From NCBI GenBank assembly GCA_004794655.1, contig SMMW01000584.1, positions 5,278,001-5,342,000 on the forward strand: DNA of 64,000 bases, in the 5' to 3' direction. Source of the stretch: Marisa cornuarietis (lineage: Eukaryota > Mollusca > Gastropoda > Architaenioglossa > Ampullariidae). The notes beneath the pieces are model-generated. The model ran no database searches and had not been told where the DNA came from. It worked only from the letters and a program-made list of their open reading frames with translations. Positions 1 to 10,560 of this stretch are shown piece after piece. Position 1 is the stretch's first letter; every line of letters begins with the position of its first letter. Both the position numbers and the translations under genes were made by a program.

Positions 1-193
1 AACGAAATTTGCAAAAAAATTTAAACGCTGAGAACTATTTTTAATATAATAAATAAATCTTTATTGTATATTTCTGTTTACAGATATAGAAATTTTTCTC
101 TGCTTGGGGCTCACGTAAGCGATAAAGTAAACCACATAACTATACAGTTACTCCACTCGCTCTTCGATCTCACTAATTAGACACATACATGCT

Positions 194-264
<71 letters not shown>

Positions 265-3200
265 TACATTTGTTAACCCTGTTCGATAGAGATATCTCAG
301 TTGGTGCGGAGGACTTGGCAAAAACACTCTTCTTGGCGACCAGTTCTTTCCATCTACGGGCAGTGTAGTATTTGGAAATGGTGATCAGTGGGTGAGAGGG
401 GTCTGATCATGCTGACAACTTTTAACCTCAGAACCCCGGTGTATAGGTCACTTTAATTAGTGGTCTTTGTGAAAGGCTGGAAATCTTACTGGAAATCTTG
501 ACCACCCTTATCAAGCAAGCCTTGTGTAAGATAAAAATAATAATGTAATTCTCAGCCATTCAAATTCAACAATAATAACAATTATTATTGTTATTATTAT
601 TATTATTTCCAGACGTTATCATATGGAGGAGTGATTTTGATCTTTGCATGGAAACATCAGAGTTCAGGATCATTATAACGTTCACCTTGGTGACGCTGAC
701 ATCGCTGACAGCTGCTCTAATTGTATGCATCATCAAGAAAGTTTACTTCTCAAAGAAAGCATTTCTGTGACCACAGTCGAATGCAGGAACCCAGTGACAC
801 CAAGATAATTTCTTCTTGAAAATCACAATAAAATGGTTGAAATGCGTGTGATTTTTTTAGTATTATTTGCCGAATCTGTGGTGTTTAATTATCAGTATTT
901 AATTTTGATTTACCCGATGAAGCGTAAGTCCTGTGTTGATTTTTGTAACTTCAGCAAACAAGTTATTGAAGCAGTTGAACTTAAAAAAATATGTAAATCT
1001 TATGCACTCGCGTTCAGCAGCTAAGGATGTAATATGTTTTTCTGTTGAAGCTTATATTCAAAAATATTGAAGTATGTATGAGAGGTGTGGAAGGAGACAA
1101 AAGCCATAAATGTGCAAACAGCAGATTCAAGGTACCATGACGTCGAAAGGTAGATAATTCTTCTTGTCTCTGGTAAAGTTGACAAAAGTTTGTTCCCCTT
1201 AACTACGGCGTAAGTTGACTCCTCTCGCCGTCTTTCCCCTTTCTCTACAAAATACAAGATTACAACCATCTAAGCGTATATTGGTTGCTATCTGTAAATA
1301 CTTTTGTCAGTTGCACAACCAGGTTATAATCATGGTAGCCCGCTATTCACGTACACGTACCAAGACTTCGAGACTACACGAATCATAAGCGTGTGGGGCT
1401 AGTAGGGGGACTTTCTCTTAAAAAAAAAACAAAAAACACACCAAGCACAACTCTATACGTTATCTTTTTTCACCACTGGTATTACAGTTTCATTTGGTCT
1501 CTTCTGGCGTTATCAAATTCACATTTGCAAGTTGTTCCCCCGTTCGTATACGAAAATACCACTCACGTTCATGAATTACTCGAGTTTGGAAATGCCACGC
1601 AAGCTCAGCATCTCTACACTGAGATATCTCAACAAAACGGGTTTGGAGGACCGCTAGCCGTTGATCGTTGTCACCACGGACGTGTATATTCTTAATTTCA
1701 CCATACGAAAGAAGCACTCGCTACCACGACAATCATAAAGGTTTTATTTTTTTGTTGTTGTTGTAGGGTGTACACAACGATACGACATTTTAAGTTTGGG
1801 TCTACCTCCCTTCCATCTTACCTTTATATTCACTGTACATGCATAACTAGAAGCATAATAGCGTTTAATTCGATGCGTGCACACGAATGAAATAATCCAT
1901 TAATCGACTGTGACAACTCTGCTCTCTCTTCATCAGTACAGTGTTTGAAAATTGCTATCAATATTTACCTTCAATTGAGACAATTTTATTGTCACTGCCT
2001 AAATGTTAACTGAACTTTTATTATGGTTCAGACATGTTGACAAGACACTTCTGCACTAACCCTCATCATGTAAATAGTGAGTAGTCAGAAATTTCTCACT
2101 CGATAATGTCGAGGAAATAGTTTTTGCAATGTGGAACAGTGCCCGTACATTTTAATTGAATCGGTCAGGAAAAGTTATTTAGTAAAAGATAATTTTACAA
2201 ATAGGCCTAATGGTGTAAAAGCTCATCAAATATGATAAACAAGGAAAGGATAAATCAGCACCAGAAATAAAATATGTGCCCCCAATATTTATATTGTTTC
2301 AACTTCTCTATTGAGTTTTTATCCCTCAAATGATCTGGCATCAGTTAACATGATATAACTCTACATTACTTCCATATGCCCTAAATAGAATCTCAGCAAT
2401 GAATCCTGTATTTGGGACTTAAAAGATACTGTTTTTTTCTCAAAATTGATTTTTTAAAAACAATATGCACATTGCATTATGAATTCTCTTAAAACTGGCA
2501 TGAACATTTTTGTGTGCCACCTCAGTGTAGAATAGCTGCTTGGAGCAAAACTACATGTTCAAAAAGATTCAGCCAGATAATTTATTTTGACATCCATTTT
2601 AATTATCTTGGCTTGTTCTTCACAAAAGGTTTCTAATTCATGTCTTCATTGAGGACTAAGGCAGTCAGCAGTGATGTCGGTACTTTCACTTGATTGCTTC
2701 TACTTCAGTATATCTCAGTTATATGGATACAATTTCGTATTGTTTAAATTTCTTAATTGTAAGATATTACAATCAATTGGTAAGTTTATTTTCTGTCATG
2801 TTAAGTATCACATAACCTTTATATGCCTTCTTTTAAACCAGTTAAATGATGAAAATACAATCTGCATGACAAGTCCCCTAATCTGTGCGTGTCAGGAATT
2901 AGTAAGATTATTATTAAGAATTATCTTTTAGAATTAATCATTCTCTTCAATTGGCATGAACATTTTTGAAGTATTACATCTGCAATTTAAAATAAATACT
3001 GGAAGCAAAATATGACATAGGACATGGCAGGTGTTTGTCCACCACAAGTGTCATATATGACTCATTTGTGAATTCTGATAAGCATGGCAGACGAGATTCG
3101 CCATATTGCTGGTGAGCGTGACATGAATGGGGTGATGCAGAATCTATTCAGTCAGAAAAAAGTCATTTTAGACTGGGAGGAATTACTTACTTAGTTTTAT

Positions 3201-3979
3201 GGCTAGGATTTGTGCTCAGGTTTAGGATTTACTTTAATAGTCAGGTTTAGGATTAGGGTTAGGGTATTCGCTGGGTGAATTGTGAATTAAATTCTGTGGA
3301 ATCATTTGATTTCCATAACTGGACTCCCCTGCCTTAATGCATTTGTGCCTTCCTCTTTATTGCAGTGTGCCTTGAACTGTGAAATGAGAAATGATAATCT
3401 TTGAAAAGGTTAATTAAAAGGTTACCTGTCTGAATTGCACCTAAACCACTCCACTGCATGCATTGTGACCATTACATGCAGTCATTTTGCTTTTTTTTGT
3501 AAGATGTTTAGAAACTAATGAAGTAGCCAAATTGTCCCATTAGTCACATCATAATATTCATCATTTGCTCAAAATATTTCAATGACTTATCCTACACTTC
3601 ATTTTAATCATGTAATGGTAGATATTTCAAAATAGTATTCAAATTAATTACAAATGTTTATTATTATGTCCTTTATAAAAAGATTTTCTTTATAATAGTT
3701 GTTTATAGCATTATATGCATCATTCGCTGTGTGTACATTATTTTCTGCACCTACGGTAGGAAAAACCCTACTAGTTATTACAGTGAAAGTCTGTCTTCTT
3801 TTGACTGATTACAGATGTTTGAGCCAACTCTTTGTTTCTATTTACAAACTTAATGGTATTTATTAATGCTGAATTATGCCAGCAGGGTATGCCATATATG
3901 TGAATCCACCAGCAGAAGAGAATTATTATAATTAAAATCAAAGGTCTAGAGAGGAACAAACCTGAGAAGTGATTGTAAG
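1..3979. other. AT-rich non-coding interval
   Basis: Contains the CA microsatellite below, a TAA/TTA palindromic run (569-609), a telomere-like TTAGGGTTAGGG (3253-3264) and two similar segments with TGGCATGAACATTTTT (2496-2511 and 2951-2966) suggesting an old duplication. No gene recognised. Confidence 0.4.
198..262 (+). repeat. (CA)n microsatellite
   Basis: Perfect CA run of about 65 bp. Confidence 0.97.
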
Positions 3980-3980
3980 T

Positions 3981-4149
3981 GTTATAAAGATGAATGCTGT
4001 GTCATTTTTATATCCCACACAGCAAAGATCTTAATCAATCCTTGACAGCACTAGAGTAGGAACAGGCTTGGATGTTATGTTGTAAAGGTGAATGCTGTGT
4101 CATTTCTATATCTCACACGAAATAAATCTCAGTCAATGCTGGGCAGTTG
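3981..4149 (+). repeat. direct duplication with 98 bp period
   Basis: GTTATAAAGATGAATGCTGT (3981) and GTTGTAAAGGTGAATGCTGT (4079) start two copies of a ~70 bp segment that also share GTCATTT-TATAT and CACAC blocks. Identity is about 80% by eye. Confidence 0.8.
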
Positions 4150-5699
4150 ATGCCTGTGGGAAGGATATGTGCTTTTCCTTTGCAGATTTACTGCCACAGT
4201 ATTTCCCACTTCACAGAATGGGTTTTAATATGTTTACTGAATGAGAAAGTGAAACCGTTTTATACTGATGTCTTCACATGGCAGATTTTTTTTATAAACG
4301 TGTTGTATTGTCATGAATTAAAGTATATATATGTGTGTGTTTATGAATAAATGCATTTATATTTACATTTCTATACATTCTATATTGACAGTTTTAAACA
4401 AAGTTTTTGCAGGCCATTTTCTGCTTTATATTCAGACAAATGCATAAAAACACACATTTATCTGGTGTTTTCATTATCTCTTCTCTCTCCCCCCTTTCCT
4501 CCCCCCATCTCTCTCTCTCTCTCACACACAGATATACTGTCACACACTCTCCTTCTTTCCTTCTATCTCTCCCAGTTATCTCTGACCCTACCTATTTATG
4601 TTATTATCATCTGATGTGTCAGGGCCCCTGGGCAGCTGGTTTTAAGCATGCAGGGTGATAAAAGGACAATGTCAGCTTAGCGAGCAGAGTAGACCCTCTT
4701 ACACCCAGCTGCTTAATCTGTGATTGCTACTGCCCATTTTCGATTAATTTGTGAGTATAACCCTAAAGAATTACATTTTTGTTCCCTTACCCATGCATTT
4801 TCTGTGTCAACCTTACGTGATTATAAAGTGTTCTATCTGGTCAATGAGTCTTATTTTTTTAAGATAAATTTGATGTGTCCTTGCATTTAATGGAACATTA
4901 ATTTGGAAAATGTCTCATCTTAAAAGGATTTTATTTTCTTGAGAAAACATTTGAAATTTTTGAAATCACTTAAACAGATAACATCTGTCAACAGTTTAAT
5001 AGAATTGTCACACAAATAACAGGATGTTAATGCACATTTCAGTTTTAAAGTTTAAAAAGTAATTTTTCTATGGCAAAATTTCTGCATGCAAATATAAATT
5101 ACATGTTATCCGTAGGTGGGGATAAGTGATGTCCATGTGCAAATAGCCTATCCTACTTTTCTTGATTTCAGTGCACTATTTACTCCAGATATGCTGTCAT
5201 ATATTTTATATTCAGACGCATGTTAAAAAACAGCTGTATGATTGAGACTTGCCCTTCTTCTTATGTGCTTTTGGCACGACCTTTTATCTCAATATCTCGA
5301 TCTGTACTTCGTAGTGATAGTTAAGACCGGTGCATATTTCACATTCAGATCTTTCAGCAGCTGAATGTTTGTGTAGACTCTAGACGCTGAAGTATCAAGC
5401 GACAGCCTGCAAGCTTTTGTTCGATAAACTTACACGTGACTATAGTACTGTATAGTGAGCAGGAAAAAAACGGCAAGTGAGTAATAATAACAGTATCGTT
5501 GTGCTGCTAATTATATTTTATCATTGTCACCATCCTCTTTTTTTAAATATACATCATTCATTCATTTTTTCCTTGCTTTTTCTCTCAGGCTTTTCGTTGT
5601 TTTGCACACTTTAATCTTTGGAGTTGGTGATTAATGACATTGAAGTCCCCTAATCGGCAGTAACTGCTTTAACCCAGCGCTGTGCTAACAATGTGCATG
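4150..5699. other. AT-rich non-coding interval
   Basis: Contains a CT-rich tract with (CT)n (4474-4540). No gene recognised. Confidence 0.4.
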
Positions 5700-6195
5700 T
5701 TCATTACAATCTTGAAAGATAAAAGTTAGAATTGTTTCACGTGTGATGAAACAGTGGTGTACTTTGAGACTGTCGCCTGACGATACAAGAGGTGATTATC
5801 CATTCCGTTGTCGTGGTTGTCGATGTTGCACTTGTTCGAGACCCAGCGTGACGGCTGAAAAGCGAGCGACGGTTTGTCCCGACCCTCGCGTCAACCGTTC
5901 CCTCTCTCCTCCCCCGTTCCCCCGTTTGTCTGTGTGAAGTGGGGGGGGGGAGGGAGAGGGTAGAGAGAGCGAGAGACTGTGTATGTCGATAGAAGCTAGT
6001 CTCGAAATCTACTGAAAAAAATGCTCGACACATTAAGTCGGCAGGGGGGAGCACCTGGAGGGGTGTTAATAGACATACCGACCAGGAGGGCAGTCGAAGG
6101 AAGGAAACAAATGTCGCGCACTTGACTGTATATTTGATTATAGCGGGATCTTGCGCGACACGAAAGACAGTCCCTCCCAGTCGCCTACAGATAAG
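5700..6195. other. CpG-containing upstream region, possible promoter
   Basis: This stretch has more CG dinucleotides than the AT-rich DNA to its left, most densely at about 5760-5900, followed by a G-run (5941-5950) and purine-rich sequence. It lies 0.9-1.3 kb upstream of the sulfotransferase start, where a promoter would be expected. No TATA box is obvious. Open frames on both strands here resemble nothing known. Confidence 0.25.
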
Positions 6196-6342
6196 GGGCC
6201 AGTTGCACAACATCTTTCTAAATCTTAAAACTGTTCTAAAGAAGCAAAATATCTTCTCTGCCATTTAGATGCATTGCACAAGAATTGTGGTGTGCACTTT
6301 AAAATGATTATTTAAAAAAAATATGTGCTGTGCAGCTGGCCC
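6196..6342. mobile_element. 147 bp MITE with terminal inverted repeats and AAG target duplication
   Basis: The left end GGGCCAGTTGCACAACAT and the reverse complement of the right end, GGGCCAGCTGCACAGCACAT, match almost base for base. The match continues loosely inward (TCTAAATCTTAAAA against TTAAATAATCATTTTAAA), so the element is a fold-back. It is flanked by AAG on both sides (6193-6195 and 6343-6345), consistent with a 3 bp target duplication of PIF/Harbinger type. It has no coding capacity. The superfamily is inferred only from duplication length. Confidence 0.7.
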
Positions 6343-6379
6343 AAGACTGCCAAATCCGGTAGTTTTTATTATTTTTAAC

Positions 6380-6433
6380 CTTCAGAGAAGAACATACCGC
6401 TCGCGTGTGTCGTGTATCTTCATAGTGTGAATG
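6380..6433 (+). other. possible 5' non-coding exon of the sulfotransferase gene
   Basis: A strong donor, ATG|GTGAGTAT, sits at 6434, about 600 nt upstream of the acceptor at 7027. The gene needs an upstream exon because coding exon 1 begins at an acceptor, and this is the best donor seen in the interval. The exon start is unknown and the left coordinate is only indicative. Confidence 0.25.
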
Positions 6434-7051
6434 GTGAGTATTCCTAGCAGCAGCATCACCAACATTGTCTATCATGGACGGCGCCAGACTCCAAAAAATA
6501 AGCGGACCGTGTCAGGCATAAAGTAGATGTTTTATTCGGCTATCGTTTGAATAAATTTCAGCACCTGTGGTCTAAACAGGCCTCATGCTGACCCTGAGAC
6601 CCGCAACGTACGTGAATGCGACCTCTGTGATACGCATAGGCAGCCATCACTCGTTCGTATTCGGGACAGATGACTAATGGTCCAAAGCTGTACATGATTT
6701 GTCTGGAAGGCTGCGGTATTTGCTACTTGAGTGTTATACGTTTCCTAGAACAAGTAAACAATATTTCACCTACACTGTGGCAGGTCTCATCTGTCGCAAA
6801 CACTGTGACATCTTCAGGTGTGTTGCAGCAAACAGAAAGATCAAAGAAAAAAATATATCTATGGACTCGTGGACTGCCGCCATGTTAAATGATTATCTGA
6901 TTAGCAAGTTTCTGTAAGCTCAGTTTGAAAAAAAAGATAAAGAACTTCTCTTTCAGAGGGCTTAGTCATGAATGCCCCCATCTTTTCATTCAGTGAGTAT
7001 ATCGCCCATTTTTATTTTGCTTTACAGGGGTGGCGTGAGTGTGTTTTGAGG

Positions 7052-7211
7052 ATGACCACCAAGTATTTCACAGATAAGTCAGGCTGCAGGCTGCGGGTGG
7101 TGGAAGTAGACGGCCGCTTGTTTCCCGACTTCCCTCTGGAGACTTTGAGGTCGTACCGTGACCTGCCGTTGAGAGACGATGACATCATGCTGTGCGGCTA
7201 TCCGAAATCAG
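7052..7211 (+). CDS. sulfotransferase coding exon 1
   Basis: The exon probably begins at 7028, after a pyrimidine-rich acceptor (TTTATTTTGCTTTACAG). It carries 24 nt before the ATG at 7052. It encodes residues 1-53 and the first base of codon 54, and ends at the donor G|GTAAAG at 7212. It contains the N-terminal strand region and the start of the YPKSGTHW loop. The donor falls inside the PAPS loop codon for Gly54 (phase 1). Confidence 0.88.
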
Positions 7212-10200
7212 GTAAAGTTTCCTGCCTCCAGACCCTTTTGAAACGTTGAATGATTTGCAGGATGAACGTATGCTTGACACTATTAGCTTGTAAAGATGGA
7301 ATGCTCAATCACAAAATGAAGCTCATTTGGTGAGTCAGCTTTTATATGGGCAATATTTTCAATTGGCCTACACCCACTCATTCTAAAATACGTCCTTTGA
7401 ATTGACAGTGATGTAGTTCCTCGTTGGGTCTTAATTTCAGAAATTGAATCTGGTCAAAATAATTTTTAAAAAAAATTAAATTATAAAATATCCCCGTTGC
7501 GACTTGAAACATTTCACGTGTCGTGACCTCGCCGCCCCAGGCACTCACTGGATGTGGGAAGTGATGATGATGCTGCTGAGAGGGCAAGCCGAGACGATCA
7601 CCTTCAAGAAGTCGCTCCACATGATCGAGTACAACTCTGCGGCCGAGCTCGGCGAGTTCCAGTCACCGCGCGTGCTCAACTCGCACGTTCTCTACGCCGA
7701 CCTTCCGCACGAGACTCACACGCGCCGCCTGAAAATCGTCTTTGTCTGCCGCAACCCCAAAGACGTGGCCGTGTCCTTGTACAACCACCATGTCAAGCTG
7801 GCGGAGTATTACGAGTACAGGGGGGAATTCCAGGACTGGCTGGAGCTTTTCCTAGAAGGGAAAGGTGTTTCGCCTGTTTCCAGTTGTACACTTTTTTCCA
7901 GTTGAAAGATTTTATTTGAGGCTTATTCTCTTTTTCTGCCACACACGTGTCGTTTGCCTGCTTGGCTCTTTCGCTCTCTTTCGTTCTTTCTCACTCTATC
8001 TCTCCCTTCCCCTGACAGTGTGTATGTGAATGAATGAATGAATGCGTACAGCCTGGTTAGTTTATTACAAATCATTTTTCTTAAAAATTAGGTTGATCAA
8101 ACGGATTACGAATGGATTAATATTTTTAAGTCAGAAGATAAAACTTGTCGGTGTTCGAAAAATGTTGAGTAAAGGGAAGATATGACATATCACGGTGGAA
8201 ATGCACTTTTTCTTGGCGCTGTTAGTGTGAAACGGGGTCCAGTTGACTGGGTGTTTCTCGTTAACGGTATCGTTCTTACATGATGTCAGGACAGCATAGT
8301 TATTTTCATGACAGCATAGTTTTTATAACATGAAATAAAGACAGCATAGTTCTAACGTAATGAATCACCCGTATGTGTTTTCCTTTCAACATTTACTAAC
8401 TTTATGATTTGCTCACTCACTTGCATGCATATGCGCGCGTCCTTGCACATGCACTTGTCTGCAGTAACACCTGCTTTCCAAGCTTAACATAGCAAACAAA
8501 ACAAGACACAGTCACATGGCAGGTCCCGCAAAGTGATTGAAATCTTCACCAACTTTAGTGCTTTTCATACTGTCCACAGTCGACTATGGTGCTTGGTTTG
8601 ACTATATCAAGAGCTGGGAGAATGTAATTTACGGTGACCCCGTGAACTCTATCCATGTCGTCATGTACGAAGATATGAAGGAGGTAGGCATTTTCATATG
8701 TGTGTGTGTGTGTGTGCGTGCTTGTGTAAGTGAAGATGTAGAAATTCATTACTTTGATAATATTGTTAATTATCAGCGTCATATTATTATTATTATTATA
8801 GGATCCAAGTCGTGAAACAAAACGACTGGCTGATTTCCTTGGTGTAAGCTGCTCCCCGGAGTTGATTTCGGCAGTGGTCACCAAATGCGGGTTTGACCAC
8901 ATGAAAGAAGACAAGAAACCTCACCAGAACCACAGCGAGGTCATGTTCAGAAAAGGTTAGAATTAGTTCCCTTCCACCGCCCTGTTGGCGTGATGGGGGC
9001 GAAGGTGGGCGTTTCTCAGCGGAGTTCATGGGCGAGAATGAAGCTAGGTGGGTGACCTCGCCGACATTGTATTGTAGGATTTCACTTCGCCGGCAAAACT
9101 GCTGGAATGTTGTTTAACACATCTCTGTATATGTACCATTTTGATACCATTTCTTCGTTCTGTATGTGTTTCATTCTAGAATCCGTTCCTTTTTTTCCTT
9201 TCTGTTGAGTGACTCTTTCATAATTGCTTCTTTTTATATACGTCAGGGTTGGGGAACCTTTTTCTAACAAGGGCCATTTGGATATTTATAACATCCTTTT
9301 TTCAGTTTCATATGATAACATTTCTTAATATTCTCAAGATTTCTCTCAGTATATTCTCAGTATTTTCCTGGTCTTGCTAACCCTTGTTCTCTGGAGTCGT
9401 TACCGTTAAATCTACAGTGATCGCCCTTCACTGCCGGAACGCAGCGAGTCTTCGTAATGTTTTTTTCCTTACTTCTTTGTGACTATTTCGTGATCTGTTT
9501 TTTTTTTTTTTTGGTTGAGATGTTGCGCTATATAAATTCTAACTTACTGTTATTATTCGCTGGCCATTTAAAATTATCAACTTAAAAATTAGCCCGCTAT
9601 GTTTGGTCAAGCCGTTGTTTCGCCACATTGTATTAACACTTTTGCAACCTGTACACGCCCAGCCTGCCTGGCATTGCCTTTCCTCCAAGTCACCGCAATA
9701 CAGGCCGCGGGCAGACGGCGAGAAACATGCGTGTCTGTCCCATCGTGTACACTGTACACATATTTCCTGTTTATCCCATAATGGACGTTGTTGCTTGTCC
9801 CGCTAAATTTACCTTGTTATATAATTCACTTAATATATACATTTTTGTTGCAATGAAAAAAAAACCGCATCAAGATTTAATCGACTTTCGAGTCCCACCT
9901 GCGTTTGCCTTGGCAAAGCCTGGCCAAATGATTTCGTGGGCTTTATACAGCCACCAAGCCTGACGTTTCCCACACATGATGAATAAAATGAGCGACATGC
10001 TCACGATTGTTTTAGAAGTCACATTTAGTGCTCATCAAATGCCGTTTGTTTTTAGTTATATTCACTGTGAAGCTCCGTGTATCAGCCGTGTATCACTACT
10101 GACAGCTGTTTCTGTTGTCGTGTCCCTGTAACAGGTGTTGTGGGAGACTGGAAGAACTATTTCACCGTAGCCCAGAGTGAAGCTTTCGACGCCATCCTTA

Positions 10201-10247
10201 CAGAGAGAATGAAGGGCAGCAAACTGCAAGTCCGATACCAGCTGTGA
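7052..10247 (+). CDS. cytosolic sulfotransferase (SULT family), five coding exons
   Basis: The spliced product transfers sulfonate from PAPS to small hydroxyl or amine acceptors in the cytosol; the substrate cannot be read from sequence. Coding exons are 7052-7211, 7541-7864, 8580-8683, 8802-8955 and 10135-10247, all with GT-AG introns and compatible phases, giving 855 nt and 284 residues, a normal SULT length. Visible motifs: the 5'-phosphosulfate loop YPKSGTHW (residues 50-57), the catalytic-type histidine H102 in [11 protein letters not shown], the 3'-phosphate site [12 protein letters not shown] (123-134, with S132), and the C-terminal PAPS motif [13 protein letters not shown] (246-258). 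[10 protein letters not shown] (254-263) fits the K-x3-T-V-x3-E SULT dimer motif. There is no signal peptide or membrane segment, which argues against a Golgi carbohydrate sulfotransferase. The ATG at 7052 is the first in its exon, but the frame is open back to the 7028 acceptor, so extra upstream coding sequence is possible. Every key residue is present, so the gene looks functional. Confidence 0.92.
7212..7540 (+). other. sulfotransferase intron 1
   Basis: GTAAAG donor to CCCCAG acceptor. The interior is AT-rich with a run of A/T at about 7460-7490. No other feature was seen. Confidence 0.8.
7541..7864 (+). CDS. sulfotransferase coding exon 2 (PAPS loop, catalytic His, 3'-phosphate site)
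   Basis: The acceptor is GCCGCCCCAG at 7531-7540 and the donor is AAAG|GTGTTT at 7865. The exon completes the phosphosulfate loop and carries H102 and [12 protein letters not shown]. It is clearly more GC-rich than the flanking introns, as expected for coding sequence. It runs through residues [10 protein letters not shown], typical of the SULT region before the substrate-loop tryptophans. Confidence 0.92.
7865..8579 (+). other. sulfotransferase intron 2
   Basis: GTGTTT donor to CCACAG acceptor. It contains a pyrimidine-rich stretch (about 7925-8010), a GAAT microsatellite (8029-8044) and three copies of ACAGCATAGT starting at 8291, 8311 and 8341. No coding sequence was seen. Confidence 0.75.
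8580..8683 (+). CDS. sulfotransferase coding exon 3
   Basis: The acceptor is ACTGTCCACAG ending at 8579 and the donor is GAG|GTAGGC at 8684. It encodes [15 protein letters not shown] and the strand VVMYEDMKE, matching the SULT 'YGSWFDHVKGW' and 'YEDMK' regions. It starts in phase 1 with the G from exon 2 and ends in phase 0. A short GT microsatellite follows directly inside the intron (8699-8717). Confidence 0.88.
8802..8955 (+). CDS. sulfotransferase coding exon 4
   Basis: The acceptor is unusual: an ATT repeat running into TATAG at 8797-8801 rather than a pyrimidine tract. The donor is AAAAG|GTTAGA at 8956. It encodes [15 protein letters not shown] and continues to the FRK of the RKGxxGDWK motif, ending in phase 1. 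The repeat-derived polypyrimidine-poor acceptor could reduce splicing efficiency. Confidence 0.88.
9244..9296 (+). mobile_element. hAT-like transposon terminus
   Basis: The sequence starts CAGGGTTGGGGAACC and continues TTTTTCT, AAGGGCCATTTGGATATT and TATAACAT. This resembles ends of hAT-type elements known in animal genomes, which begin CAGGG-TTGG-GAACC and carry an 'AAGGGCCA' block. The partner terminus was not found nearby, so this looks like a solo, decayed end. The family assignment is from memory of the consensus pattern and is unverified. Confidence 0.4.
9524..9560 (+). mobile_element. CR1/L2-type LINE 3' tail
   Basis: TTGCGCTATATAAATTCT is followed by a short TTATTATT run. The pattern 'GCGCTATATAAAT' ending in an ATT or TTA repeat is the usual 3' end of CR1/L2 LINEs in animals. 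The - strand LINE at 12.5 kb ends with the closely related GCGCTATAAAAATCTTC. Only the tail is recognisable. Confidence 0.45.
10135..10247 (+). CDS. sulfotransferase terminal coding exon 5
   Basis: The acceptor is TGTCCCTGTAACAG ending at 10134. The exon completes [13 protein letters not shown] and encodes the dimer-type motif [10 protein letters not shown] and the C-terminus [14 protein letters not shown], with TGA at 10245-10247. The preceding intron is the longest (1.18 kb) and contains transposon remnants. No canonical AATAAA lies in the first 300 nt of the 3' flank; the first clear one seen is 10879-10884. Confidence 0.9.
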
Positions 10248-10472
10248 ATGTAGCTGTGCCAACAAAAGGGGGAACATAACCGGTATCATATAGCTCGACA
10301 TATTTTATGAAGTAAGATGATACACAATGTAAAAATATGTTTATTTTATTACATTGGCTTCTTAAGGTTTACAGCTATATGTGAGATTCTGCCACACTTA
10401 ATATGATGGTGGTATCTGACCGTTGTGTGTGCGAGTTTGTGTAGGTGTGCGTACATTCATGAACAAAAAGAC

Positions 10473-10560
10473 GTATATTTGACTAATTATATGTATATTT
10501 GACTGATTGTATGTATATATGACTGATTGTATGTATACTTGAGTAATTAGAGGTAATTTG
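10473..10560 (+). repeat. 20 bp minisatellite, about 4.4 copies
   Basis: Units begin GTAT or GTAA at 10473, 10493, 10513, 10533 and 10553, and resemble GTATATTTGACTGATTGTAT. The middle copies differ by only one or two bases, so the array arose by local tandem duplication. It lies about 230 bp after the sulfotransferase stop and may be in the 3' UTR. Confidence 0.8.

Larger units (their letters stand above)
8956..10134 (+). other. sulfotransferase intron 4, with transposon remnants
   Basis: GTTAGA donor to AACAG acceptor. It holds a hAT-like terminus (9244-9296) and a CR1/L2-type LINE 3' tail (9524-9560), described separately. The rest is AT-rich with T-runs. No independent gene was recognised. 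Confidence 0.75.

Noticed and set aside
3084..3111. ATG followed by MADEIRHIA and a GTGAGC donor
   Set aside because: Only nine codons, in AT-rich sequence with no promoter motifs; too likely by chance.
3253..3264. TTAGGGTTAGGG resembling telomere repeat
   Set aside because: Only two perfect units in ordinary sequence; not evidence of a telomere.
5737..6264. 175-codon open frame on the - strand
   Set aside because: It crosses the MITE and a G-run, shows low-complexity Ser/Thr/Pro content and has no domain; it is explained by composition.
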